From contig CAZKVJ010000003.1 in assembly GCA_964556225.1 (NCBI GenBank), positions 62,001-126,000 of the forward strand: DNA of 64,000 bases, read 5' to 3'. Each line of letters begins with the position of its first letter. Positions within the stretch are counted from its first letter, which is position 1. Below are positions 24,659 to 34,585 of the stretch, one piece after another. The position numbers and the translations under genes are program-made. Origin of the DNA: CAZKVJ01 sp964556225 (lineage in GTDB: Bacteria; Actinomycetota; Acidimicrobiia; Acidimicrobiales; Ilumatobacteraceae). The notes below the pieces were generated by a model. It had not been told where the DNA came from. It made no database searches and saw only the letters and a list, made by a program, of their open reading frames with translations.

Positions 24659-25300
24659 GAGGAACGGCGCACCCCAGCGGTCGAGCGAGGTCACCTGCTC
24701 TACCGAAAGGCGCGGCGCGGGGCGCAGCGTGTCGCCCACCAACCAGCCGACGGGCAGGAGGGCGCACTGGCTGACGTCCGCCGGGATCCCCAGCAAACGT
24801 GCGGCGTCCTGCTCGTAGCGGAGGTGGAGCGTGGTGAGGCTGCTCCCGAGCCCACGGGCTCGTGCGGCGAGCATGAACGACCACGCCGCCGGCAGGATCG
24901 AGCCGAGCCGAGCCGCGACCGCGGCGTAGGGGAGGTCCTCCATGCGGCCCTCGATGCACGGGATCACGTGCACCGGTACCTCGTGGAGGTGGTCGGCGAG
25001 GTACTGGGCGGAGCTGGTCACCGCGTCCATCCGCTGTCCCCGCGGGTCGTCGTCGCGGTAGCCGCCCACCAGCTCGGTGCGGTACTGCGCCCACGCCTGC
25101 CGGTAGAGCTCGGCGAGCTGGTGGCGGGTGTCGGCGTCGGTCACGACGAGGAAGTGCCAACCCTGCCGGTTTCCTCCCGAGGGTGCCTGGAGGGCGACCT
25201 CGATGCACTCGCTCACGAGGGCGAGCGGTACGGCCCGGCCGAGGTCCAGCCGCTTGCGGACGGCGCGGGTGGTGGTGAGGACTTCGTCAGCGTCCATCAC
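24650..25300 (-). CDS. Nitroreductase-family FMN protein
   Basis: Nitroreductase-fold oxidoreductase of 216 residues. RAVRKRLD near the N-terminus and APSGGNRQGWHFLVV give the FMN-phosphate-binding pattern; GLGSSLTTLHLRYEQ and LLPVGWLVGD close the fold. A second ATG three bases after the chosen one is equally possible. Convergent with and overlapping the nitronate-monooxygenase-like gene by 9 bp. Substrates of this fold include nitroaromatics, quinones and enones; none can be picked here. Confidence 0.85.
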   Translation of the reverse strand: MMDADEVLTTTRAVRKRLDLGRAVPLALVSECIEVALQAPSGGNRQGWHFLVVTDADTRHQLAELYRQAWAQYRTELVGGYRDDDPRGQRMDAVTSSAQYLADHLHEVPVHVIPCIEGRMEDLPYAAVAARLGSILPAAWSFMLAARARGLGSSLTTLHLRYEQDAARLLGIPADVSQCALLPVGWLVGDTLRPAPRLSVEQVTSLDRWGAPFLSA

Positions 25301-25332
25301 GTGCCGTCAGGGCGTCGCTCATCGGCGGGACG

Positions 25333-25495
25333 CTAACAGGCGTCGACGTACGCTCGCAGTGCCTCGACTGGCGGCCACGGCCCTTCGGAGGTGTTCGACA
25401 GGACCGTGGCGGTCGCACCCGTCGCCGGGCGGTGGCACGTCCACGCCGACACCCCGCGTCGTGGCCCTCCAGCACCACGGCGTCGGTGTGTTTCG
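25333..25495 (-). pseudogene. C-terminal remnant of a serine hydrolase (beta-lactamase-like)
   Basis: Minus strand, ending TAG at 25333. The last 34 or so codons read ...SAWTCHRPATGATATVLSN then TSEGPWPPVEALRAYVDAC, the usual style of a class C beta-lactamase-like tail. The preceding piece TDAVVLEGHDAG continues the same protein but in another frame, so a frameshift lies near 25450. No N-terminal part exists upstream; the intact serine hydrolase at 25512 ends on its own. The remnant is therefore a truncated, shifted copy of a different gene. Called by eye; a protein search is needed to name the parent. Confidence 0.5.
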
Positions 25496-25511
25496 ACCGC
25501 GAAACGCGCGG

Positions 25512-26660
25512 TCAGAGGGCGGTGTAGAGGGCGTCGATGAGGGCGCGGTTGCGGGTGCTCTGCCAGCGGGGGATGACGTGGTTCATGACGTAGCCGAACG
25601 CCACCCCGGCGTCGGGGTCGGCGAAGCCCACGGACCCACCGGTGCCGAAGTGGCCGAAGCTGCGCGGGTTCGTCCCGAAGGGTCGCCGAGGTGAGGTCGG
25701 CACGAACCCGAGCCCGATCGACACCTCCTCGCCCAACACCGGGCACGGCCCCGAGACCTGCACCCGGGTCGCCTCGGCCAGCAGGTCCGGGGACAGCACG
25801 GCGCCGGGGCCGAGCAGCGCCGCGTAGATGCGGGCGATCCCGCTGGCCGACGCGTGGCCGTTCGTCGACGGCACCTGGGCCGATCGCCACAGGGGGGTGT
25901 TGACGATGCCCTGCGAGCTGTAGCCGGGCGGGTTCGAGTACGCCAGGGCGAGCATCTCGCCGATGCCGTCCGGTGCGGCGGCCTGCTCGGCCATCGCCGC
26001 GCGAACGGCGGGTGGCGGCGACATGAACATCACCTCGGCGCAGCGGGCCTGCTCGGCCGCCGGAAGGGCGTACCAGACGTCGGCGCCCAGCGGGTCGGCG
26101 AGGCGGCGCAGCGCCTCGGCCGGCATGAGCCCGCTCGCCCGCCGGAGCAGCTCGCCCACCAGATGCCCGTAGGTGTTGGTGTGGTACATCAGCCGGCTGC
26201 CCGGCTCGAACCAGGCCTCCGTGGCGGCGAGCGCGGCCACCATGCGGTCCCAGTCGAGGAGGTCCTCGTTGGTGAGGGGCTCGCGGATGGCGGGCACGCC
26301 GGCCTGGTGCGTCAGGGCGTGGCGCACGGTGGCGGTCGACTTGCCACCGGCGGCGAACTCCGGCCAGATGTCGGCGATCGGGGCGTCGAGGTCGAGGCGG
26401 CCGGCGTCGACCTGCTGGAGCGCCAGCGTGGCGATGACGCCCTTGCTGGTGGAGTAGGCGTTCACGAGCGTGTCGTGGCGCCAGGGCCGGGTACCGGCCT
26501 CGTCGGCCCAGCCGCCGACCAGGTCGACCACGACCTCGCCGTCGACCATCACGCAGACGGCGGCGCCGACCTCGCCCCGCTCGGCGAAGTTGGTGGCGAA
26601 CGCCTCGCGCACGCCCTCTAACCCCTCGGCACACCGCCCGGCGATCGGCACCTCGGTCAC
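25512..26660 (-). CDS. Serine hydrolase, beta-lactamase / EstB esterase family
   Basis: Class C beta-lactamase-fold hydrolase of 382 residues. The nucleophile motif SxxK is STSK in NAYSTSKGVIA, the tyrosine motif is YHTNTYGHLVGEL, and the third motif (KTG in lactamases) is HFGTGGSVGF. The HTG-to-GTGG change and the lack of a signal peptide favour a cytoplasmic family VIII esterase over a true lactamase. GTG at 26660 is the likely start; the longer open frame crosses a divergent gene. Flanked on both sides by decayed genes. Substrate unknown. Confidence 0.87.
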   Translation of the reverse strand: MTEVPIAGRCAEGLEGVREAFATNFAERGEVGAAVCVMVDGEVVVDLVGGWADEAGTRPWRHDTLVNAYSTSKGVIATLALQQVDAGRLDLDAPIADIWPEFAAGGKSTATVRHALTHQAGVPAIREPLTNEDLLDWDRMVAALAATEAWFEPGSRLMYHTNTYGHLVGELLRRASGLMPAEALRRLADPLGADVWYALPAAEQARCAEVMFMSPPPAVRAAMAEQAAAPDGIGEMLALAYSNPPGYSSQGIVNTPLWRSAQVPSTNGHASASGIARIYAALLGPGAVLSPDLLAEATRVQVSGPCPVLGEEVSIGLGFVPTSPRRPFGTNPRSFGHFGTGGSVGFADPDAGVAFGYVMNHVIPRWQSTRNRALIDALYTAL

Positions 26661-26702
26661 GTCCTCAGTCTGGTGGACGGCCACCCGGTACCGTCGAACC
26701 CC

Positions 26703-27279
26703 ATGCCCCGCCTCCGCCAGGTCGCCCGCGACGACGCCCACCCCTTCGCCCAGTCGATCTACGCGATGCTGTTCGGGGACCGCGACCCCGTGGTCGAGCC
26801 GGGAACCGCCACCGGCACGCCCGGCAACTGGTGGACCGTCTTCGCGCTGGTGCCGGATGCGTTCGACCACACCACGGCCGGTTTCCAGTTCTACCGCTCG
26901 CCCGCCCGCCGGCTCTCGCCACGGCTGCGCGAGCTCGGCCAGATCCGCGCCGGGTGGACCGTCGGGTCGCAGTTCGTGTTCAGCCAGCACTGCAAGGCCT
27001 GTCGCGACGTCGGGCTCACCGACGAGCAGGTGGCGGCGATTCCTGCCTGGCCGGTCGCCGGCTGCTTCGCCCCCATTGCGGACGGAGCTCTCCGACGAGG
27101 AGATCCTCGAGCTCACCTACGTCACTGCCACGTACATGATGCACGCCGTCATGAGCCGCGCCCTGCGGCTGGAGTACGACGACGTCGACGACCCGGTGGT
27201 CGAGGTGGCGGACCCGAGCGGACGATTCGCAGGGCTCGACGTGATGGCGATGGTGGACGACCCGACGGCGGCGAGCTGA
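26703..27279 (+). pseudogene. Carboxymuconolactone-decarboxylase-like gene with internal deletion and frameshift
   Basis: From ATG 26703 the frame reads a CMD/AhpD-like protein (GTPGNWWTVFALVPDAFDH, GSQFVFSQHCKACRD, PAWPVAGCFAP) up to about 27077. The natural continuation, TELSDEEILELTYVTATYM then MHAVMSRALRLEYDD and DDPVVEVADP to the stop at 27279, is in the next frame. The stretch that normally joins these parts in the family (about 25-30 residues around AYTD...) is missing. So an out-of-frame deletion near 27075-27085 broke the gene. The CxxC of the redox motif (HCKACR) survives. Length without repair: 192 codons in two frames. Confidence 0.8.
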
Positions 27280-27600
27280 TCACCAGCGCCAGCGGGTGGC
27301 GCGAGCGGCGAACTCCTCCTCCCGCGCGATGATCCCGAAGGCGCGCTCGGGCGTCAGCACGAACAGCGCATGTCTGCGCAGGAAGGCCTCCATCCCGGCA
27401 TGCACCGCCGGGTCCTCCCAGTACTTGGCGACGTAGGCGGCGACCATCTGGTCGATCGCGTCGGCGTCGAGGGCCGGATCGGCCTGCCGGGCGCGCCCCT
27501 CGACCGAGATGCACTCGACGGTGTCGTCGACCGTGACGGCGCACTGCGGGTTGGCGGCCAGGTTCCGGGCCTTGCGCGCACGTGCACCAGCGGCCGTGTG
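27280..27600 (-). pseudogene. 5'-truncated PPOX-like (F420/FMN) oxidoreductase fragment
   Basis: Reading the minus strand from about 27600 to the TGA at 27282-27280 gives a clean C-terminal half of a pyridoxamine-phosphate-oxidase-fold protein: ARKARNLAANPQCAVTVDD, TVECISVEGRARQAD, AAYVAKYWEDP, LTPERAFGIIAREEEFAARA, TRWRW. Nothing upstream matches the N-terminal half and there is no start codon in frame before residue about 50, so the gene has lost its 5' part. The break point near 27600 coincides with the break of the divergent SOD-like fragment. The TGA overlaps nothing; the gap to the CMD pseudogene is zero. Confidence 0.7.
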
Positions 27601-27619
27601 GCCCGCTCGGTTCGGACGC

Positions 27620-27860
27620 TGGAGGGCACTACCAGCACGCCGGTGCCACGGGTTCGCTCGAGGACCGCGAGGTCTGGCTCGACGTCACCGTCAACGCCGG
27701 CGGGAACGGTCACTCGGTCGCCATCCGTCCGTGGTCGCTCGACGAGAGCACGCCGCGGTCGGTGATCGTGCACGCGCTGCCGACGGCACCCGACACCGGC
27801 GCCGCTGGTGCCCGCCTCGCGTGCATCGACTTCGACGGGAGGGCTGAGAGCGCTCCGTGA
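27620..27860 (+). pseudogene. 5'-truncated Cu/Zn superoxide dismutase-like fragment
   Basis: From about 27620 to the TGA at 27858-27860 the plus strand reads GHYQHAGATGSL, WLDVTVNAGGNGHSVA, SVIVHALPTAPDTGAAGARL, ACIDF. The VIVHA and GAGARLAC elements are the C-terminal signature of Sod_Cu domains (the latter holds the disulfide cysteine). The copper-binding HxH and signal peptide that should precede are absent; the sequence before 27620 belongs antisense to the PPOX fragment. It lies just upstream of furA-katG, so an oxidative-stress cluster may once have stood here. Family call by eye. Confidence 0.6.
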
Positions 27861-27949
27861 GCCGCTGGTCGGATCCGGCACGACAACCGGCCACGATGGT
27901 GACGGTGCGTTCGCACGCCGAGCTGCTGGGGGCACCTCCTTGATCTTGG

Positions 27950-27992
27950 ATCTGATCCAGATGTTGGAACTATCTAGATTCAGCCCTATCGT
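27950..27992 (+). promoter_or_regulatory. furA-katG leaderless promoter with two inverted repeats
   Basis: TTGGAA (27964-27969), 17 bases, TATCGT (27987-27992), six bases, ATG 27999: a leaderless promoter. ATCTG-ATC-CAGAT (27950-27962) abuts the -35 and the palindrome ATCTAGAT (27972-27979) lies in the spacer. Both are AT-rich islands in GC-rich DNA and are the likely FurA sites for autoregulation, as known for actinobacterial furA-katG operons. Confidence 0.65.
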
Positions 27993-27998
27993 CGTCGC

Positions 27999-28469
27999 AT
28001 GTCCAGCAGCGAGGTGCTCGACCCGGCTCAGCGGCTCCGTGGCCGGGGTCTCCAGGTGACGGCCCAGCGGCTGGCCGTCCTGCGGGCCGTGGCGCGCCGC
28101 CCGCACGCCACGGCGGACGAGATCGAGGCGTTGGTGCGAGCCGACATCGGCGCGATCTCGCGCCAGGCCGTGTACGACGCGCTGGGCGCGCTGACCGAGT
28201 CGGGTCTCCTCCGGCGCATCCAGCCGGCCCGCTCGCCGGCCCGCTACGAAGATCGGGTCGACGACAACCACCACCACCTCGTCTGTCGCGTGTGCGGGCG
28301 CACCGTCGACATCGATTGCGCCGTCGGAAGAGCGCCGTGTCTCGAGGCCAACGACGACCACGGCTACTCGATCGACGAAGCCGAGGTCATCTACTGGGGT
28401 CGGTGCCCGTCGTGCCAGGACACGGCGGCGCACCTCCCCGATCCCACCCCCACCCACCCCACCACCTGA
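27999..28469 (+). CDS. furA: Fur-family peroxide-responsive repressor (FurA-like)
   Basis: Metal-dependent repressor of 156 residues. The winged-helix part is GLQVTAQRLAVLRAVARRPH and ISRQAVYDALGALTESGLL; the metal site is in DNHHHLVCRVCGRTVDIDC, and a second pair RCPSCQ follows. The Cys-x2-Cys pairs suggest a structural zinc. It starts six bases behind a -10 box and is followed by katG 16 bases on, the standard actinobacterial furA-katG unit in which FurA represses both genes until oxidised. The proline/threonine tail is low complexity. Confidence 0.9.
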   Translation: MSSSEVLDPAQRLRGRGLQVTAQRLAVLRAVARRPHATADEIEALVRADIGAISRQAVYDALGALTESGLLRRIQPARSPARYEDRVDDNHHHLVCRVCGRTVDIDCAVGRAPCLEANDDHGYSIDEAEVIYWGRCPSCQDTAAHLPDPTPTHPTT

Positions 28470-28485
28470 GCGGAGCGTGAGCACC

Positions 28486-30723
<2,238 letters not shown>

Positions 30724-30850
30724 CCTCGGAACGTCCTGACCTCTCACTGGACGGGATGACCCGATCCCCTGTCGACGTCGGCGACCCGGTGAGCGTGCGC
30801 AGCGCCTTCACCGGGGTGGCCGAGCGTTCATCGTGACGCGACCGCGATCG

Positions 30851-30885
30851 CAGCAGCTGGACCGCGTGTACTGCCGCAGCTGCTG
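30851..30885. terminator. Inverted repeat between convergent katG and transglutaminase-like gene
   Basis: CAGCAGCTG (30851-30859) and CAGCTGCTG (30877-30885) form a perfect 9-bp stem with a 17-base loop in the 177-base gap between two converging genes. There is no T-run, so a bidirectional factor-independent terminator is possible but not proven. Nothing else is seen in the gap. Confidence 0.35.
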
Positions 30886-30900
30886 AGCGACGCCGCCGGG

Positions 30901-31545
30901 CTACGGCGCGAAGTCGGGGTCCGGCCCCCGGCCGGTCAACGTGTCGGGATAGAACTCTGCGAAGGTCGCGAAGATCTCCTCGAGGGGCAGATCGTCGTAG
31001 CTGCCCCGCTGGCGCAGGTACTCCATGTGGCGGTTCCCGGCCTCGTCGAAGGGGTGCATCAGGGCGTCGTCGGTGCCATCGAAATCGAGCACCTTCACGC
31101 CGAAGCGCCGGCAGAGCTCGATGTTGAACGCCGTGCTGGCCTTGAGCCAACGCCCGTCGAGCAGCAGCTCGGTGTAGCCGTGCCAGGCGAACACGTCGGT
31201 GCCCATCGCGGTGGACAGCTTGTCGCTCGTGAGGTGGTTGCGCACGTCGGCGAACGCCAGCCGGGCAGGGATGCCCACGTGGCGCAGCGCGGCCGTGTAC
31301 AGCACTGCCTTCGGCACGCACCAGTTGGCGGTGGATCCCGCAACGGTGCTGGCGCGGAAGTCCTCGGGGGCGCGGGACACGACGTAGGGGTCGTAGCGGA
31401 TGCCGTCCCGCACGGCGCGGAACAGCGCGACCGCGACCACTCGCTGCTCATCGCGGTCGACGCCGGCCAGCGCCCGATCGACGAACTGCGCCACCTCGTC
31501 GCTGTCGGAGTCGATGAACCAGGTGGGTTCGATGTCGGGGTGCAA
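30901..31545 (-). CDS. Transglutaminase-like protein
   Basis: Cysteine-protease-fold domain of 214 residues, no signal peptide. The catalytic Cys is in NWCVPKAVLYTAALRHVGIP and the His in AWHGYTELLLDGRW. Where most transglutaminase-like proteins have the third residue, an Asp after a Trp, the sequence reads KASTAFN, so the acid is missing or replaced. The start is TTG at 31545 with GGAGGG about eight bases upstream. Divergent from the methyltransferase gene (62 bases). The family is widespread in actinobacteria; the role is unknown. Confidence 0.8.
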   Translation of the reverse strand: MHPDIEPTWFIDSDSDEVAQFVDRALAGVDRDEQRVVAVALFRAVRDGIRYDPYVVSRAPEDFRASTVAGSTANWCVPKAVLYTAALRHVGIPARLAFADVRNHLTSDKLSTAMGTDVFAWHGYTELLLDGRWLKASTAFNIELCRRFGVKVLDFDGTDDALMHPFDEAGNRHMEYLRQRGSYDDLPLEEIFATFAEFYPDTLTGRGPDPDFAP

Positions 31546-31607
31546 TCAGCTTCCCTCCTCGTCGGAGTGCTCCTTCGTACCACCCCGGCGCGTGCTAAGA
31601 GGTACCG

Positions 31608-32578
31608 GTGAGCACGGATGCCGTGCCGGATCCCGACCTGGTCTACGACGCGTACACCAGCACGTACTCGACCCAGCTCTTCAGGATCGCGCTCCGCCTC
31701 GACCTGTTCTCACCGCTCGCCGCGGGCCCGGCGGATGCCGCCACGGTGGCGGCCGCGTGCGGCTGCGATGCCGCCGGGGCGCAGGCGCTGCTCGACCACC
31801 TCTGCGGCCTGCACCTGGTCGACCGGCGCGGCGGGCGCTACGAGCTCACGTCCACCGCGCGGACCTTCCTGGTGCCGGGTGCACCGGCCTACGCCGGTGA
31901 TGCGGTGCTGCGCGAGACCGACCCCACGACGTGGGAGGCGATGTTCGAGGCCTTCCGCAGCGGCCGACCGTCGCACCACGCCGAGGACTTCGTCCAGGAC
32001 GCGTGGCTGGAGAGCTACAGCCGCACCCGGCCGGCGAGGAGCATGGAGATGTGGCGGATGGCCGGGCTCGCGCTCGGTCAATCGCACGGACGGCGTGTGC
32101 TCGACATCGCCTGTGGCCGTGCGGTCAAGAGCCTCGTGCTCGCGCAGGCTGACGCGGGCGTGCACGTCACCGGGGTGGACCGAGCCGAGGTGCTGGAGGT
32201 GGCCCGCGATCCCGCGGACCGGCTGGGCGTGGGGGCGCGAGCGACCTTTCTCGCCGGTGACGTGCTGGTGGACTCCTTCGGTGAGTGCACGCATGACGCA
32301 GCGCTGATCGGTCAGCTCTGCTACTACCTCACCCCGGCCCAGAACGAGGATCTGTTCCGACGGGTCCACGCGGCGCTGGTGCCCCGGGGGGTGCTCGTCA
32401 TCGACGTGGCGATGGGCGGCGACGGCGCGTCCCAGTACGCCGCCATGGCCACGGCACTGCTTGGGCGATCAGCGGGGGCTGGGCCCACCCGTTCGAGGCC
32501 TATCGCCAGTGGCTCCTGAGCGCTGGGTTCACTGCCGTCACGCGCTTCGGCGAGCGCTGGCTGTCAGCAGTGGTCTGA
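31608..32578 (+). pseudogene. Dimerising methyltransferase with a C-terminal frameshift
   Basis: SAM-dependent O-methyltransferase-like protein: an N-terminal winged-helix dimerisation part (LDLFSPLAAGPADAATVAAA), then the SAM domain (RRVLDIACGRAVKSLVLAQA, VTGVDRAEVLEVA). Read straight through, the frame ends at 32519 with an unlikely tail GRSAGAGPTRSRPIASGS. In the next frame the expected ending is intact: WAISGGWAHPFEAYRQWLL, SAGFTAVTRFGERWLSAVV and stop at 32576-32578. A one-base loss near 32462 (in ACTGCTTGGGCG) explains this. It is either a recent pseudogene or a sequencing error. Substrate unknown. Confidence 0.78.
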
Positions 32579-32584
32579 GGCGAC

Positions 32585-32728
32585 CTACTTCTCGGCGACC
32601 GCCTTCATCTGCTGGCCGCAGCAGATCTCCACGTGCGGCATCTCGGCGGGGCACGGGCATGCGACCTCGTACATGAGCACGGCGCCGCACTTCTCGCACA
32701 TGTACCGATCACCCTTCTTGCGCGGCAT
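32585..32728 (-). CDS. 47-residue zinc-ribbon / desulfoferrodoxin-N-like protein
   Basis: A very small cysteine-rich protein: MPRKKGDRYMCEKCGAV, a CPCP turn, then ICCGQQMKAV. CxxC followed by CCGxxM is the pattern of the small rubredoxin-like domain found at the N-terminus of desulfoferrodoxins and in free small metal-binding proteins; iron or zinc cannot be told apart. AAGGAG lies six bases before the ATG at 32728, which supports expression. It ends six bases from the stop of the convergent methyltransferase and is divergent from modA. Confidence 0.75.
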   Translation of the reverse strand: MPRKKGDRYMCEKCGAVLMYEVACPCPAEMPHVEICCGQQMKAVAEK

Positions 32729-32850
32729 GGAACGCTCCTTTCGTGTCCATGGCCACGGTAGGCACGGGACCGCACCGGCGCCCAGGGTCGTTCGCCTCGC
32801 CGCGTCGCCACGTCACGGTCCGCCCGCGAGTGGACCATGGTCACAACTTC

Positions 32851-32865
32851 GTTCCCACCGGGAAC
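32851..32865. repeat. Perfect 15-bp inverted repeat upstream of modA
   Basis: GTTCCC-ACC-GGGAAC lies in the 190-base gap between the small zinc-ribbon gene and modA and is followed by CTTTT. It could be an operator for the molybdate operon or, with the short T-run, a weak terminator-like hairpin. There is no match I recognise to a ModE site or Moco riboswitch. Confidence 0.35.
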
Positions 32866-32918
32866 CTTTTGCCCACCACGGACGACCGCTTGGGTAGATG
32901 TCGCGCACTGGAGGGACC

Positions 32919-33770
32919 ATGACCCGACGCTCCACCGCACTCGCCGTCTCACTCACCGTCCCGTTGGTGATGCTGGTGGCTGCGTGCGGCTCCGACGGCG
33001 ACGACACCGACACGAGCGCAGTGGTGACCGACGTGCCGTCGCCGGCGACGGTTGCCGGCACCATCGCCGACACCGCGGTCGACGAGGGCCTCACGGGATC
33101 GATCACCGTGATGGCCCCGGGGCCGCTGACGACGGCGCTCGAAGCGGCCGCCGCCGCGTTCGAAGCGGCCAACCCGGGTGTGTCCGTCTCGCTCAACCTG
33201 GGACACGTGCCGGCGCTGCTCGCCCAGCTCGACGAGGGCGTGCCGGGCGACGTGCTCGTGACGCCGGACGAGACGACCATGGGCCAGGCCGAGACCAAGG
33301 GCCTCACGGCGGGCGAGCCGACGCCGGTGGTCCGCAACGAGCTCACGCTGGTGGTGCCGGCCGGCAACCCGGGCGGGGTCAGCGGGCTGGATGCACTCGG
33401 TGACGCCGACCTGTCGATCGCGGCGTGTGCCGCCGAGCTGCCGTGCGGCGTGCTCGCCGTGCAGCTCGCCGAGACGGCCGGCGTCACGCTGGCGGCCGAC
33501 TCGCTCGACCCGGGCGGCTCGCCGGCCATCGTCACCAAGGCGGCGACCGGCGAGATCGATCTCGGCGTCGTGTTCGCGGCGGACGTCACGGCCGGCGGGA
33601 GCAAGGTGGAGGCCGTGCCGATCGCCGCGGTCGCCGCGGTGTCGTCGACGGTCATGGCGACGGCGCTGGCCGAAGCGCCGAACCCTTCGGTCGCCGAGGC
33701 GTTCGTGGCGTTCCTCGCCTCGCCCGAGGGGCAGGCGCTGTTCGTCGACGCGGGGTTCGTCGCCTTGTGA
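32919..33770 (+). CDS. modA: Molybdate ABC transporter binding lipoprotein (ModA)
   Basis: Extracytoplasmic oxyanion-binding protein of 283 residues. A lipoprotein signal ends in LVAAC, giving a lipidated cysteine at about residue 23, followed by an Asp/Thr-rich linker. The mature part has GSITVMAPGPLTTALEAAAA, PGDVLVTPDE and GVVFAADVTAGG, matching the ModA layout. GGAGGG at 32910 sets the ATG; an earlier in-frame start at 32898 is not needed. GTGA overlap with modB. Molybdate is preferred over tungstate or sulfate from the operon type, not from a specific residue. Confidence 0.85.
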   Translation: MTRRSTALAVSLTVPLVMLVAACGSDGDDTDTSAVVTDVPSPATVAGTIADTAVDEGLTGSITVMAPGPLTTALEAAAAAFEAANPGVSVSLNLGHVPALLAQLDEGVPGDVLVTPDETTMGQAETKGLTAGEPTPVVRNELTLVVPAGNPGGVSGLDALGDADLSIAACAAELPCGVLAVQLAETAGVTLAADSLDPGGSPAIVTKAATGEIDLGVVFAADVTAGGSKVEAVPIAAVAAVSSTVMATALAEAPNPSVAEAFVAFLASPEGQALFVDAGFVAL

Positions 33771-34585
33771 CCGTGCAGCGCGCCCCGGCCCGGCGGGCGG
33801 ACCACCAGTCGCCGCTCGGCATGTGGATCCTGGGTCTCGTGGGCGCGGCGTTCCTCCTCCTCCCGCTGGTCGGGCTGGTGGTGCGGGCGCCCTGGGGCGA
33901 CGTCGTCGATCGCTTGAGCCGGCCCGGCGTGGCCGACGCGCTGCGGCTCTCACTGCTGTGCGCCACGGCGTCCACCGGGGTGGCGCTGGTGCTCGGCGTC
34001 CCGCTCGCCTGGCTCCTCGCCCGTCAGCGGTTCCCCGGCCGTGGGCTGCTCCGGGCGGTCGTGCTCGTCCCCCTGCTGCTGCCGCCGGTGGTCAGCGGCG
34101 TCGGGCTCCTGGTGGCGTTGGGCCGGCGCGGCCTGGTGGGGTCGCGGCTCTACGACTGGTTCGGCATCCGGCTGCCGTTCAGCACCACGGGCGTCGTCGT
34201 CGCCGTGAGCTACGTCGCGCTGCCGTTCGTGGTCATCACGATGGAGGGCGCCTTCGCGAGCGTCGACCGCTCCCTCGAGCACGCCGCGGCCACGCTCGGC
34301 GCGACGCCGGTGACGGTCACCCGAACCATCACGCTGCCGCAGGTCCTGCCGTCGCTTGCCGCCGGCGCGGTCCTGGCGTGGGCCCGCTCCATCGGCGAGT
34401 TCGGTGCCACCGTGACCTTCGCCGGCAACCTGGCGGGCGAGACCCAGACGCTGCCGCTGGCCACCTTCCTGGCCCTCGAGACCGACCTCGACCAAGCCAT
34501 CCTGCTCAGCCTCCTGCTGCTGCTCCCCACGATCGGGCTGCTCGCCGTCGTGCGCAGCCGTCGCCACGGGATCGGTTCACTGTGA
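33767..34585 (+). CDS. modB: Molybdate ABC transporter permease (ModB)
   Basis: Inner-membrane permease of 272 residues with five to six hydrophobic segments. The ABC-coupling EAA loop is EHAAATLGATPVTVTRTITL; PLLLPPVVSGVGLLVALGRRG and IGEFGATVTFAGNLAGETQT are typical of ModB. GTG 33767 overlaps the modA stop (GTGA); GTG 33773 is an alternative. Overlaps modC by 4 bp. The three genes form a compact, coupled uptake operon feeding molybdenum cofactor synthesis. Confidence 0.93.
   Translation: MTVQRAPARRADHQSPLGMWILGLVGAAFLLLPLVGLVVRAPWGDVVDRLSRPGVADALRLSLLCATASTGVALVLGVPLAWLLARQRFPGRGLLRAVVLVPLLLPPVVSGVGLLVALGRRGLVGSRLYDWFGIRLPFSTTGVVVAVSYVALPFVVITMEGAFASVDRSLEHAAATLGATPVTVTRTITLPQVLPSLAAGAVLAWARSIGEFGATVTFAGNLAGETQTLPLATFLALETDLDQAILLSLLLLLPTIGLLAVVRSRRHGIGSL

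Noticed and set aside
27861..27998. A further gene between the SOD fragment and furA
   Set aside because: No frame with start and family motif; the stretch carries the furA promoter and inverted repeats only.
32832..32842. Palindrome GACCATGGTC upstream of modA as an operator
   Set aside because: Short, GC-balanced and near an NcoI-like chance palindrome; the 15-bp repeat at 32851 is a better candidate.
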